Positions 36,017 to 45,227 of a stretch of DNA of 64,000 nt are shown here, one piece after another. The position numbers and the translations under genes are program-made. Every line of letters begins with the position of its first letter. Position 1 is the first letter of the stretch. The stretch is from CAVZVZ01 sp963778895 (GTDB taxonomy: Bacteria; Actinomycetota; Acidimicrobiia; Acidimicrobiales; Acidimicrobilacustridaceae): NCBI GenBank assembly GCA_963778895.1, contig CAVZVZ010000002.1, forward strand, positions 930,001-994,000, in the 5' to 3' direction. The notes beneath the pieces are model-generated. The model saw only the letters and a program-made list of their open reading frames with translations, did no database searches and was not told the DNA's origin.

Positions 36017-36622
36017 TTGGATCTCGAGGCCGTTCTCCGCCGCCGGCGGATGGTGCGGTCCTTCGCTCCCACCCCTGTTCCGCCCGATGTGCTGCGGCGG
36101 GTGCTGCGTGCCGGTCTGCGGGCTCCGTCGGCCGGTAACACCCAGGGCACCGACATGGTCGTGTTGGAGGGCCCGGAGCAGACCGCTCGGTACTGGGACG
36201 TCACGCTGCCCGACGAGAGGCGAGCCGGGTTCCCGTGGCCGGGCTTGCTGCAGGCGCCGGTGCTGGTGATCCCCGTAGCGTCGCCCGAAGCCTATGTGTC
36301 GCGCTACCGCGAGTCCGACAAGGCCGCGTCGGGATTGGGGGAGAGCGCCGAAGCGTGGGGCGTTCCGTACTGGTACGTCGACGCCGCCTTCATGACCATG
36401 CTCATCCAACTGGCGGCGGTCGACGAAGGACTCGGCACGTTGTTCTTCGGCATCTTCGAACACGAGGCCGCGCTCATGGCCGAGCTGGGTGTGCCCGCCG
36501 CGCTCACACCGATAGGAACGATCGCCCTCGGAACGCCCGACGCGGGCGGGGACCGACCGAGCCAGTCGGCGGCACGCGAGCGGCGCACGCTCGACCAGAT
36601 CGTGCATCTCGGTGGCTGGTGA
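36017..36622 (+). CDS. nitroreductase family protein
   Basis: 201 residues from TTG 36017. The FMN-binding nitroreductase pattern is present: LRRRRMVRSFAPTPVPPDV at the N-terminus (Arg contacts to FMN phosphate), LRAPSAGNTQGTD near residue 38, and DAAFMTMLIQLAAVDEGLGT with FFGIF near residue 125. These enzymes reduce nitro groups, quinones or flavins with NAD(P)H; the true substrate is not known. It follows the gene at 35326 by 22 bases and precedes the methyltransferase by 7, so the three may be co-transcribed. Confidence 0.85.
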   Translation: MDLEAVLRRRRMVRSFAPTPVPPDVLRRVLRAGLRAPSAGNTQGTDMVVLEGPEQTARYWDVTLPDERRAGFPWPGLLQAPVLVIPVASPEAYVSRYRESDKAASGLGESAEAWGVPYWYVDAAFMTMLIQLAAVDEGLGTLFFGIFEHEAALMAELGVPAALTPIGTIALGTPDAGGDRPSQSAARERRTLDQIVHLGGW

Positions 36623-36629
36623 CAGCGCC

Positions 36630-37436
36630 ATGACGCCCACGCCGGGTGCCCCGGGCACGGATCGAACCGTGTTGCGCACCGCCGCCTACGCCGATGCCGA
36701 CAAGCTCGACGACCGGCGCAACATCTACGCGTATCGCCAGCCGGAGTTCGATCTCGTCGACTCGGTGCTCGACCAGCTCCCGGTCGACGGCGCGTGTCGC
36801 GTCCTGGACATGGGGTGCGGACCCGGTACGTACTCCGCTCGGTTGCTGGACCGGTCGTCGACGGTGTCGCCGGTCGCGGTCGACCTCTCCACGGGGATGC
36901 TCGCGGCGGCGCGTGCCGCAGGTGTCGCCGCGGTCGCGAGCGCCGACGTCACGCATCTGCCTTTCGCCGACGACACGTTCGATGCGGTGATGGCGAACCA
37001 CATGCTGTACCACGTCGACCCGATCGATTCGGCCGTCGCCGAGGCCCACCGCGTGTTGCGCTCGGGTGGCGTCTTCTTGGCGGTGACGAACGCGCTGGCA
37101 CATTTCGCCGAGTTCGATGCCGTTCTCGCCGAGGTGTCCGGGCGCGACGGTTGGTGGCGCCCGTCTCATCGATTCACGCTCGACAACGGCCGTCCGTATC
37201 TCGAAGCCGAGTTCGATCGCGTGGACGTCGTCGACTTCGTCGGTGAACTGCACGTACCTGAGGCGGGCCCCGTGCTGCGTTTCGCGCGCAGCATGCGTGA
37301 CCTGTCCGGTGAGGGCTACGACGACGATCAGTGGGAGGCGCTGATGCAGCGGTTCGAGGCCCGCATCGAGGACATCGTCGCGAGCGACGGGGAGTTCTTC
37401 ACCCGCACCGACACCGGTGTGTTCGTCTGCCGCTGA
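36630..37436 (+). CDS. class I SAM-dependent methyltransferase
   Basis: 268 residues from ATG 36630 (GTG 36612 is an alternative that overlaps the upstream stop). The SAM-binding motif I is RVLDMGCGPGTYSARLLDRS near residue 55; motif II ends PVAVDLSTGML; motif post-II is ADVTHLPFADDTFDAVMANH, then MLYHVDP and EAHRVLRSGGVFLAVTN. It belongs to the large Methyltransf_11 group; the acceptor cannot be told. Convergent with the DUF255 gene. Confidence 0.82.
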   Translation: MTPTPGAPGTDRTVLRTAAYADADKLDDRRNIYAYRQPEFDLVDSVLDQLPVDGACRVLDMGCGPGTYSARLLDRSSTVSPVAVDLSTGMLAAARAAGVAAVASADVTHLPFADDTFDAVMANHMLYHVDPIDSAVAEAHRVLRSGGVFLAVTNALAHFAEFDAVLAEVSGRDGWWRPSHRFTLDNGRPYLEAEFDRVDVVDFVGELHVPEAGPVLRFARSMRDLSGEGYDDDQWEALMQRFEARIEDIVASDGEFFTRTDTGVFVCR

Positions 37437-37446
37437 CGCGGGCGAC

Positions 37447-39426
37447 CTAGACCGCGGCCAGCTGGCTCACCAGCGTTTCGGGATCGGTGGTCGGCACGAG
37501 GCACGCGTAGTTGCGGCACACATAGGCTTTCCCGTCCTCGCGCGCCTCCCACAGCGGCGAGTCGTAGCGCTCTCCCCAGGTGAGCACTGCGTTCGGCAGA
37601 TAGCGCGCCTGCACTGCGGCGACGAGGTCGGGTCGGTTGCCCGTGACGGCGACCTCGATCGCTCCGCTGACGAGGAGGTCGAGGGCACACAGGAGATGCC
37701 CGAACGCCATCGGGTGCCGACCGGCGGGCTCAGCCAGCAGGCTCACGATGGTCTCGGCCCGGGATCGATACTGTGAGTCGCCGGTCAGCGCGGCCAGGCG
37801 GAGCAAGCCGTTGGCGGTCAGGCTGTTCGCCGACGGAGTGGCGTTGTCGAGCAGATCCTTCGGTCGGGTGACGAGTCGCTCGGCATCGCTTCCGGTGGTG
37901 AACACGCCGCCCTGCTCTTCGTCCCAGAACAACTCGACGAGCGCGTCGGCCGTCTCGCGCGCCGTCTCGATCCAGCGTGCTTGGCCCGAGGCTTCGCCCA
38001 GGCGCACGAAGGCGTCCACGAGTGCGGCGTAGTCGGCGCCGTAGGCGAGGTGGCGGGGGCCCGACTCGGCCTGCCACGAGCGCCGCCACCGACCGTCCTC
38101 GCCCCGCAGGTTGTCGAGGAGGAAATCACCGTTCGCGACAGCGGCCTCGAGCCATCGTCGGTTGCCGGTGGCGGCCGCCGCCTCGGCGATGGTGGCGAGG
38201 AACAGCGCGTTCCATTCCGTCAGGACCTTGTCGTCGAGGCCCGGCCGCACGCGCTCCTCGCGCTGGGTGAGGAGCGCGACCCGAGCCCGCTCGACGGACT
38301 CCGGTCGCAGGAGATCGCCGCGCACGGGTCGGAACAGGATGTTGGTGCCTTCGAAGTTGCCCGCCGGTGTCACCCCCCACCAGGCGATGGCGTCATCGGC
38401 GTCGTCACCCGCGATCTCGCGCACCTCATCGAGCGACCAGACGTAGAACTTGCCCTCGACGCCCTCGGAGTCGGCGTCCTCGGCCGAGAAGAACCCGCCC
38501 CGCTCGTGGCGCAGATCCCGCAGCACGTAGTCGATGGTCTCGTCGAGGACCTGGCGGTACCGCGCCTCACCGGTCACCTGCCATGCATGCAGGTAGACGC
38601 GCGCGAGCAGCGCTTGGTCGTAGAGCATCTTCTCGAAATGGGGTACGAGCCACTCCTCGTCGGTGGAGTAGCGGGCGAACCCACCGCCGAGATGGTCGTA
38701 GATCCCGCCCGACGCCATGGCGTCCAGCGACGTCGTCACCACTCCGAGCGTGTCGTCGGAACCGTTGTTGCGGTGGGCCCGCAGCAAGAACTCGATGCTC
38801 ATCGTCTGGGGGAACTTCGGTGCCGAGCCGAACCCACCCCACTTCGCGTCGTGGGCGCGTCGGAGTGCGGTCAGAGCTGTGTCGAGGAGCGCGGACGCGT
38901 CGTAGTCGGTCTCGCTCGCGATCTCGGTCGAGCGCCCGATCGCATCGGTGAGCGCGTCGGCCTGTTCGTCGAGCTCGGCGCGACGCGTCCGCCATACCTC
39001 GTCGATGCGCTGGCAGAGATCGGTGAACGACATCATTCCGCCGCGACTCGTCTTCGGGAAGTACGTGCCGCCGAAGAAGGGCCGGCCGTCGGGTGTCAGG
39101 AACACCGTCATGGGCCAGCCGCCCTGTCCGGTCATCGCCTGCACGGCGTCCATGTAGATCGCGTCGACGTCCGGGCGTTCCTCGCGATCGACCTTGACGT
39201 TGACGAACAGCTCGTTCATGAGCCCCGCCGTGGCGTCGTCCTCGAACGACTCGTGGGCCATCACATGGCACCAGTGACACGCCGAGTACCCGACCGACAG
39301 CAGGATCGGTCGGTCGGACTCCTGGGCCTCGGCGAACGCCTCGTCGCCCCACGCGAACCAGTCGACGGGATTGTCGGCGTGCTGCCGAAGGTAGGGACTG
39401 GACTCATTCGCCAGGCGGTTGGGCAT
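37447..39426 (-). CDS. thioredoxin-domain DUF255 protein (YyaL/SSP411 family)
   Basis: 659 residues, the normal family length. The N-terminal thioredoxin-like DUF255 domain reads MPNRLANESSPYLRQHADNP, VDWFAWGDEAF, and has the CHWCH motif in LLSVGYSACHWCHVM near residue 49. GGWPMTVFLTPDGRPFFGGTY follows. The C-terminal two thirds form an alpha/alpha toroid like N-acylglucosamine epimerases (GGGFARYSTDEEWLVPHFEK, LYDQALLARVYLHAW). The cellular role is unknown. Its start is 32 bp from the divergent SDR start, so the promoters must overlap. Confidence 0.92.
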   Translation of the reverse strand: MPNRLANESSPYLRQHADNPVDWFAWGDEAFAEAQESDRPILLSVGYSACHWCHVMAHESFEDDATAGLMNELFVNVKVDREERPDVDAIYMDAVQAMTGQGGWPMTVFLTPDGRPFFGGTYFPKTSRGGMMSFTDLCQRIDEVWRTRRAELDEQADALTDAIGRSTEIASETDYDASALLDTALTALRRAHDAKWGGFGSAPKFPQTMSIEFLLRAHRNNGSDDTLGVVTTSLDAMASGGIYDHLGGGFARYSTDEEWLVPHFEKMLYDQALLARVYLHAWQVTGEARYRQVLDETIDYVLRDLRHERGGFFSAEDADSEGVEGKFYVWSLDEVREIAGDDADDAIAWWGVTPAGNFEGTNILFRPVRGDLLRPESVERARVALLTQREERVRPGLDDKVLTEWNALFLATIAEAAAATGNRRWLEAAVANGDFLLDNLRGEDGRWRRSWQAESGPRHLAYGADYAALVDAFVRLGEASGQARWIETARETADALVELFWDEEQGGVFTTGSDAERLVTRPKDLLDNATPSANSLTANGLLRLAALTGDSQYRSRAETIVSLLAEPAGRHPMAFGHLLCALDLLVSGAIEVAVTGNRPDLVAAVQARYLPNAVLTWGERYDSPLWEAREDGKAYVCRNYACLVPTTDPETLVSQLAAV

Positions 39427-39458
39427 GCTTTCAACCTATCGACCTAAGGTCCCGCGTC

Positions 39459-40208
39459 ATGGAAATCCGTCTCGATGGGAAGGTCGCGCTCGTCACCGGC
39501 GCGTCGAAAGGCATCGGCCGCGCCATTTCTGCGGGATTCGCGGCGAGTGGGGCGAAGGTGATGCTGTCGTCGCGCAAACAGGAAGCGCTCGACGACGCGG
39601 CCGCGACGATGGACGGTGAGGTAGCCACGTTCGCGGCGCATGCCGGCGATCCCGATCAGGCCGGCGCGTGTGTGGCCGCGACCGTCGAGCGCTTCGGTGC
39701 CGTCGACATCCTGGTGAACAACGCCGCGACCAACCCCTACTTCGGGCCGACGATCGACATCGATCCCTCGCGGTTCGACAAGACGGTCGAAGTCAACTGG
39801 CGCGGTCCGCTGATGTGGACGCAGAAGGCGTGGCATGCGTCCATGCAAGAGCGCGGGGGAGTGGTACTGAACATCGCGTCCATCGGTGGGCTCAGCGTCG
39901 AGCCGACGATCGGTGTGTACAACGGCACGAAGGCGGCGCTCATACATCTCACGCGGACACTCGCTGCCGAGCTCGCGCCGGGCGTGCGCGTGAACGCCAT
40001 CGCGCCCGGCTTGGTCAAGACCGACATGGCGCGCGCGTTGTGGGAGCCGAACGAAGAGGCGATCGCACGCCATATGCCCTTGAAGCGACTCGGTGAACCG
40101 GCCGACATCGCCAACGCCGCCGTGTTCCTGGCCAGCGACGCCGCGAGCTGGATCACCGGTACGACCACCGTCATCGACGGTGGCGCCCTGCTCGGAGCGG
40201 GTGGGTGA
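39459..40208 (+). CDS. short-chain dehydrogenase/reductase
   Basis: 249 residues, classical SDR. NAD(P) motif TGASKGIGRAI near residue 14, NNAATN near residue 86, catalytic Ser in LNIASIGGLS, catalytic Tyr/Lys in VYNGTKAAL near residue 150, and the C-terminal SWITGTTTVIDGG. Arg/Ser after the first glycine loop (LSSRKQEAL) suggests NADP(H). The substrate is unknown. Confidence 0.88.
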   Translation: MEIRLDGKVALVTGASKGIGRAISAGFAASGAKVMLSSRKQEALDDAAATMDGEVATFAAHAGDPDQAGACVAATVERFGAVDILVNNAATNPYFGPTIDIDPSRFDKTVEVNWRGPLMWTQKAWHASMQERGGVVLNIASIGGLSVEPTIGVYNGTKAALIHLTRTLAAELAPGVRVNAIAPGLVKTDMARALWEPNEEAIARHMPLKRLGEPADIANAAVFLASDAASWITGTTTVIDGGALLGAGG

Positions 40209-40253
40209 CGTCGTCCACTCGCACGTGGGCATCCGCCACTACGTTGTAACGCC

Positions 40254-40667
40254 ATGAGCGAGCAGCAGCCACAATCAGCCAGCCCTCAGCCCGGTGGTGA
40301 GGTACCGCAGAGCGTGGACGGGGCGTTCTACAGCATTGGTCTCGTCATCCTGTTGACGATCGTCACGTGCGGCATCTGGGGCATTCTGTGGTCCTACCGC
40401 ACGAACGAGGACCTGAAGAAGTACAACCGCGACGGACTCGGCGGTGTGCTCGCGGTTGTGATCTATCTCTTGCTCGCGGTCGTGCTCATGTTCACCATCC
40501 CGAACGAGATCAAGAACATGTACGAGCGCGACGGACGCGAGAGTCCTGTCACTCCGCTGTGGGGGCTGTGGTTCCTGTTGCCGATCATCGGCAACATCAT
40601 CTGGTACGTGAAGGTGCAGGGCGCCCTTAATGACTTCTGGCTGAGCAAGGGTGCGACCGCCGCCTGA
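40254..40667 (+). CDS. DUF4234 membrane protein
   Basis: 137 residues. A Gln/Pro/Ser-rich N-terminus, then three membrane segments: GLVILLTIVTCGIWGILWSY, VLAVVIYLLLAVVLMFTIP and LWGLWFLLPIIGNIIWYVKV. The CGIWGILWSYRTNEDLKKY loop is characteristic of DUF4234. Function unknown. It begins 45 bases after the SDR and may share its transcript. Confidence 0.8.
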   Translation: MSEQQPQSASPQPGGEVPQSVDGAFYSIGLVILLTIVTCGIWGILWSYRTNEDLKKYNRDGLGGVLAVVIYLLLAVVLMFTIPNEIKNMYERDGRESPVTPLWGLWFLLPIIGNIIWYVKVQGALNDFWLSKGATAA

Positions 40668-40679
40668 CTTCCAGGTCGT

Positions 40680-41848
40680 CTAGGGCGGTTGTAGGTACCA
40701 GTTGCCGTCGACGTCTTGCCAGGGTGTCCAGCCTTTGTGGACGAGGGTGTGGTGGGGTCGGCAGAGGCCGATGCCGTTGTCGAGGTTGGTCTCACCGCAG
40801 GTGGGTGGGCCGTAGGGGTCGAGGTGGTGGGCGTCGCACCATTCGGGGGGTCGGTCGCAGCAGGCGAGGGCGCAGCCGCCGTCGCGGATCATGATGGCTC
40901 GTTGTTGGGCCGGGCTGAACAGGCGGGCGCGTGCGGCCGAGGTCGAGGATTTCGCCGTTGGTGTCCATGATCACGCGGCTGATCCAGCTGCCACAGAGGA
41001 GCTGTTGCACTCGTGGTGGGTAGTACGGACCCGCCGCCGGGGATGTCGCTGCGACCGTCGGGGTTGAACTCGCCGGTGAGGGTGGCGGCGTCGATCACGA
41101 TGTTGACGGTGTGGGTGGGATCGATGCGCCCGTGCTTGTCAGCGAGCGCGAGCCCGGCCAATGACACCAGCGCGTCGTAGCGGCGTTGGGCGAGGGAGCG
41201 GGGGCCGCCCGGTGTGTTCTTGGGGTCGGGCGGCTCCATCTTGTCGAGCGCGGCTTTCAGCACGGCCATCTCTTCCGGGGTGCCGAGGGTGCGGCTGAGC
41301 TCGAGGTCGCCGGTGCGACCGAACCACACGCCTCGCTTGCCGTGCAGATCCTCGGGCTCGCCCCGGTTCAACTGATCGTCGGCCCATGCCGCCCACCGCC
41401 GAGCCGCCATCGCGGTCTGGTCGATCGACAGCGACCGGGTCGCATCAACCAACGCTTCGGCCTGGTCGTCGAACAGGTCGGCGCGGGGTGGCGTGACGTG
41501 ACGGGCCCAGGCCTGGACATGACTGGCGGTGAGCTCACCCTGGACCATCGACTTCGCCATCGGTTCACAGCGAGCCACCAGCCGCGCCGACCGTACGAGC
41601 GCCTTCGCGTCGCACGCGGCGAGCTTGGCGTGGTGGCCCAACCACGCCACCGGCGTCAACGAACCATCGGCGCGCCACGTCTCGGCACGATCCCATTTCG
41701 TGGTGACCATGGTGGCGAGCGCGTCGACCCGTTCGCGCAACGAAAGAACCGAATGCAGCACCTCCGAATCGACTGCCGCAGCATCGCCTATCAGCGCGAG
41801 CTGTTCGTCGACCCATTCAATTTGCGCATCGAGTTCCGCCAACTCCAT
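40680..41848 (-). CDS. DUF222-HNH endonuclease (13E12-repeat type, frameshifted)
   Basis: About 389 residues. DUF222 domain (LSLRERVDALATMVTTKWD, GELTASHVQAWARH, then RRYDALVSLAGLALADKHG) followed by an HNH nuclease at the end: IRDGGCALACCDRPPEWCDAHH, CGETNLDNGIGLCRPHHTLVH with the paired Cys and the His-Asn-His set. Multi-copy genes of this kind are common in actinobacteria, with unknown biology; some lie in the 13E12 repeat family. The frame steps +1 near 41034 and 40937, restoring GPYYPPRVQQLL and RLFSPAQQRAI. Confidence 0.87.
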
Positions 41849-41877
41849 GCACCAATCCTAAACAGGGGGTGTGACAC

Positions 41878-42309
41878 TCACGGATCGAGGTGATCTCGCA
41901 ACGCGGCGCGCACGAAGTCCATGCGAGCGTCGTCGTCCGCGCCGACGAGTTCCCATGACGCGCGTTCGCCGCGCTCGCCCCCGGCCGACAACTCGCCCGA
42001 CCACGTCTCGATCGAGAACACGATGCACACCGAGTGCACCTCCACACCGCGCGACTCGGCTTCGATCATCTCCGACCACACGCCCACGACATCGCCCACC
42101 GACACGACCAAGCCGGTCTCCTCGAGGAACTCACGTCGCACTGTGTCGATCGGGTCCTCTCCGTGCTCCACCCCGCCGCCGGGCAAGAACCAGCGTCCCG
42201 GTACGTCAGTACGGCCGCCCGCTTGCACCAGCAGGGCGCGGTCACCGTCGACGAGCAATCCGTAGGCTGCGACCCGTTGCTCGAGTCCGCGTTCGGAGGG
42301 GTCGGTCAC
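41878..42309 (-). CDS. NUDIX hydrolase
   Basis: 143 residues from GTG 42309, overlapping the GGDEF-EAL stop (GTGA). The Nudix box is complete: GGGVEHGEDPIDTVRREFLE, then ETGL, matching GX5EX7REUXEEXGU. Before it are AYGLLVDGDRALLVQAGG and GRWFLPGG. These enzymes hydrolyse nucleoside diphosphate derivatives; the substrate is not predictable. Overlap with the c-di-GMP gene suggests translational coupling. Confidence 0.88.
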   Translation of the reverse strand: MTDPSERGLEQRVAAYGLLVDGDRALLVQAGGRTDVPGRWFLPGGGVEHGEDPIDTVRREFLEETGLVVSVGDVVGVWSEMIEAESRGVEVHSVCIVFSIETWSGELSAGGERGERASWELVGADDDARMDFVRAALRDHLDP

Positions 42310-45212
42310 GCTCCCATGCCGAAGCGCGTGAGCGAGGCGAAGGCATCGCTGGCCGGCATGGGTCGGGCCAAGTAGAAGCCCTGCGCCAGGTTGCAGCCCA
42401 GCGCGCGCAGCCGCGCCAGCTGCGCGGGCGTCTCGACGCCCTCGGCCACGGCTTCGAGCCCGAGCGTGTGGGCCAAGCGGATGATGGCGGCCACGATGGC
42501 CTCGTCGCCGCCCTCGGCACCCAGGCCCGCCACGAACGAGCGGTCGACCTTCAGCAGGTCGACCGGGAAGCTCCGTAGATAGCTGAGCGACGAATAGCCC
42601 GTGCCGAAGTCGTCGACGGCCAGTTGTACCCGCAGTCGCTTGAGCCGAGCGAGCGTCTGATGCGAGAACTCGACATCGTCCATCAGCAGGCTCTCGGTGA
42701 TCTCGAGCACGATCGACTCGGGCTCCACGCCGGTGCTCCTGATGACGGCCTCGAGATCCTCGACCAGGCCTCGATCGGCGAGCTGGCGGCCCGAGATGTT
42801 CACGGACACGCTCACCTCCGACAGGGTCGGGTGTTCGCGGCGCCAGCGGGCCAGATCGCGGCACGCCGTCTCGAGCACAGAGCGTCCGAGCGGCACGATC
42901 AAGCCGGTCTCCTCGGCGATCGGTACGAACTCTGCGGGCAACAGCAGACCCCGCTCGGGATGACGCCACCGAACGAGCGCTTCGAGGTGACGCACGCGGC
43001 CTGTGGTCAGGTCGAGGATCGGTTGATAGTGAACCTGGAGCTCGTCGCCTTCGAGGGCACGCCGCAACGACGTCTCGATGTCGAGCCGGCGAACGTTCCG
43101 GGAACGCAACGTCTCGTCGAACACCGTGACCTGTCCGCGGCCGCGTTCCTTGGCGCGGTACATCGCGGCGTCGGCCTCCCGAAGCAGCACCTCGGGAGTG
43201 ACTTCCTCGTCGGTGTTCGCGGCCTGGGGATCCCTGTGGAAGAACGAGATCCCGACACTGGCGGCAACGTAGATCTCCGTACCGTCGATCGTGAAGACAT
43301 CCTCGAGCACGCGTTGGATCCGCTCGGCTGCCTCGATGGCGTGCGCATCGTCGTCGAGATCCTCCGACAGGATGACGAACTCGTCACCACCGAACCGGGC
43401 CACGGTGTCATCGGGACGCAGTGCGCGGGTCAATCGGTTCGCGATCTGAGCCAGCAGACGATCGCCCAACGTGTGTCCGCGGCTGTCGTTCACCACCTTG
43501 AAGTGGTCGAGATCCAAGAAGAGCACCGCGAGCGTGGACTGGTGGCGTCGTGCTCGGGCCACGGCCATGTTCAGGCGGTCGAGGAGCAATGTGCGGTTGG
43601 GTAGTCCGGTCAGTGGGTCGTGCGTCGCTTGATGTTCGAGCCGTTCCTCGAACGCCTTGCGCTCGCTGATGTCGCGCAACATCGTCGAGTAGTGCTCGAC
43701 CTTTCCCTGTTGGTCGCGGTGCGCCATGAACTGAGCGAGCACGGGCAACGAGCGGCCGGTGGGATCGAGCAGTTCCAGCTCGCCGCTCCACGACCCGGTC
43801 TTGCGCAGGTCGGGCAGGATCTCGTGGCGCAACCGATCGAGGTCCCAGTTGTTGAACCATGACTCGATGTCGATGTGGGGGAGTGGGTCGCCCGGAGCGA
43901 CCTGCATGAATCGCATGGCGGCATCGTTGGCGTGACGGATGTGACCGTCGGGGTCGACGATGGCGACGAGGTCGTCGGTCGACTCGAAGATCTGCGAGAG
44001 CTGGCGAACATCCCGCTCGGCCTCCAGGCGATCGGTCACGTCCCGCAGGTTGGCCACCAGCCCACGCACGTTGGGATCGTCCAGCAGGTTCGTGACCAAA
44101 CCTTCGACCCAATGGATGGATCCGTCGGCGCCGATGATGCGGCACGTGGTGCTCGATTGCCGCAACTCCCCTTCGAGGACCGACGCCAATCCGGGGAGCA
44201 GCGCGTCGCGGTCCTCGGGATGCACGAAGTCCCATCCGGACGTCCCGACGACATCCTGCTCGGCGAAGCCGAACACCGGGGTGACCGACGGCGATGCGAA
44301 TGTGATGTTGATGTTCTCGTCGAGCACGAGCACCACATCGCTGCTGTTCTGCACCAAGGCCCGAAACCGGGCTTCGGTGGCCCGGCGACCCAACTCGATC
44401 TCGTGGCGGTGGGTGATCTCGCGCAAGCACAGGACGTAACCGTCGACGAGGGGATTGTCCAAGAGGTCGGCGCCGACGACATCGAACCACAACCACTCGC
44501 CGCTCTTGGCCAATACCCGTACCAGCGTGGGATCGTCGGGCACCTCACCCGCGATGGCGCGCAACAGGTTGGTCGCGGCGGCGTCGACATCGTCGGGGTG
44601 AACGCCGATGAGGATGTCGATGCCCATCACCTCGTCGAGTTCGTACCCGAGGGTTTGCGTGAGCTGTTTGTTCGCCCAGGTGATCTGGTGGTCGCGTGAG
44701 ACCACGACGAAGATGTCGTAGGTCTGCTCGAGCATCGATCGAAGTCGTTCTTCGCTTGCGAGCAGCTCGGTCTGCGCGTTCATCTGCTCGGTCACGTCTC
44801 GGAAGTTCCACAGGGAGCCGCCGATGGCTGCGACATCGTTCGCGTTCACCCCGATGCACTCGAACCAGCGGTAGCTGCCGTCCGCGTGGCGCAATCGACA
44901 CTGAAGCGAGTTCTCCCCACCGGGCGTATCGAGCACGTCGCGCCACGTGCGACTGACCCGACGTGCGTCGTCGGGGTGCACGATCGAGGCGATCTCGCTG
45001 GTGAAGTACTCCGGCTCGTAGCCGAGCGTGTCGCGAACGGTTGGTGTCACATACACGAGCTCGCCCTCGGGGCTGCCGACGCTCAACAAGTGTCCCGGCA
45101 AATGGCCAAGCAACTCCAACAATCGACGTGTGGCCTCGGGGGGCGGCGTAGGGGCAGGTCGCGACGGCGTGAAATCGGTGCTCACTGATGAATCGAGCGA
45201 CTCGGCCGTCAC
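42306..45212 (-). CDS. four-PAS GGDEF-EAL c-di-GMP signalling protein
   Basis: 968 residues. Four PAS sensor repeats are visible at about residues 30-150, 150-275, 280-400 and 405-530 (HADGSYRWFECIGV, TQTLGYELDEVMGIDI, GADGSIHWVEGLVTN, GHIRHANDAAMRF). No membrane helix is seen, so sensing is likely cytoplasmic. The GGDEF domain has an intact active site (VARFGGDEF near residue 605) and the RPDD inhibitory site before it. The EAL domain has HLEALVRWRHPERGLL, ITESLLMDD, VDDFGTGYSSLSYL and AEGVET, so phosphodiesterase activity is also expected. It could both make and degrade c-di-GMP. The gene lies 15 bases after menE. Confidence 0.93.
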   Translation of the reverse strand: MTAESLDSSVSTDFTPSRPAPTPPPEATRRLLELLGHLPGHLLSVGSPEGELVYVTPTVRDTLGYEPEYFTSEIASIVHPDDARRVSRTWRDVLDTPGGENSLQCRLRHADGSYRWFECIGVNANDVAAIGGSLWNFRDVTEQMNAQTELLASEERLRSMLEQTYDIFVVVSRDHQITWANKQLTQTLGYELDEVMGIDILIGVHPDDVDAAATNLLRAIAGEVPDDPTLVRVLAKSGEWLWFDVVGADLLDNPLVDGYVLCLREITHRHEIELGRRATEARFRALVQNSSDVVLVLDENINITFASPSVTPVFGFAEQDVVGTSGWDFVHPEDRDALLPGLASVLEGELRQSSTTCRIIGADGSIHWVEGLVTNLLDDPNVRGLVANLRDVTDRLEAERDVRQLSQIFESTDDLVAIVDPDGHIRHANDAAMRFMQVAPGDPLPHIDIESWFNNWDLDRLRHEILPDLRKTGSWSGELELLDPTGRSLPVLAQFMAHRDQQGKVEHYSTMLRDISERKAFEERLEHQATHDPLTGLPNRTLLLDRLNMAVARARRHQSTLAVLFLDLDHFKVVNDSRGHTLGDRLLAQIANRLTRALRPDDTVARFGGDEFVILSEDLDDDAHAIEAAERIQRVLEDVFTIDGTEIYVAASVGISFFHRDPQAANTDEEVTPEVLLREADAAMYRAKERGRGQVTVFDETLRSRNVRRLDIETSLRRALEGDELQVHYQPILDLTTGRVRHLEALVRWRHPERGLLLPAEFVPIAEETGLIVPLGRSVLETACRDLARWRREHPTLSEVSVSVNISGRQLADRGLVEDLEAVIRSTGVEPESIVLEITESLLMDDVEFSHQTLARLKRLRVQLAVDDFGTGYSSLSYLRSFPVDLLKVDRSFVAGLGAEGGDEAIVAAIIRLAHTLGLEAVAEGVETPAQLARLRALGCNLAQGFYLARPMPASDAFASLTRFGMGA

Positions 45213-45227
45213 GCGGCCCAGGGTACG

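Noticed and set aside
40680..41848. Mobile element or homing endonuclease at the DUF222-HNH gene
   Set aside because: No flanking inverted or direct repeats, no transposase or integrase, and no interrupted host gene are visible. DUF222-HNH genes are ordinary residents of actinobacterial chromosomes.
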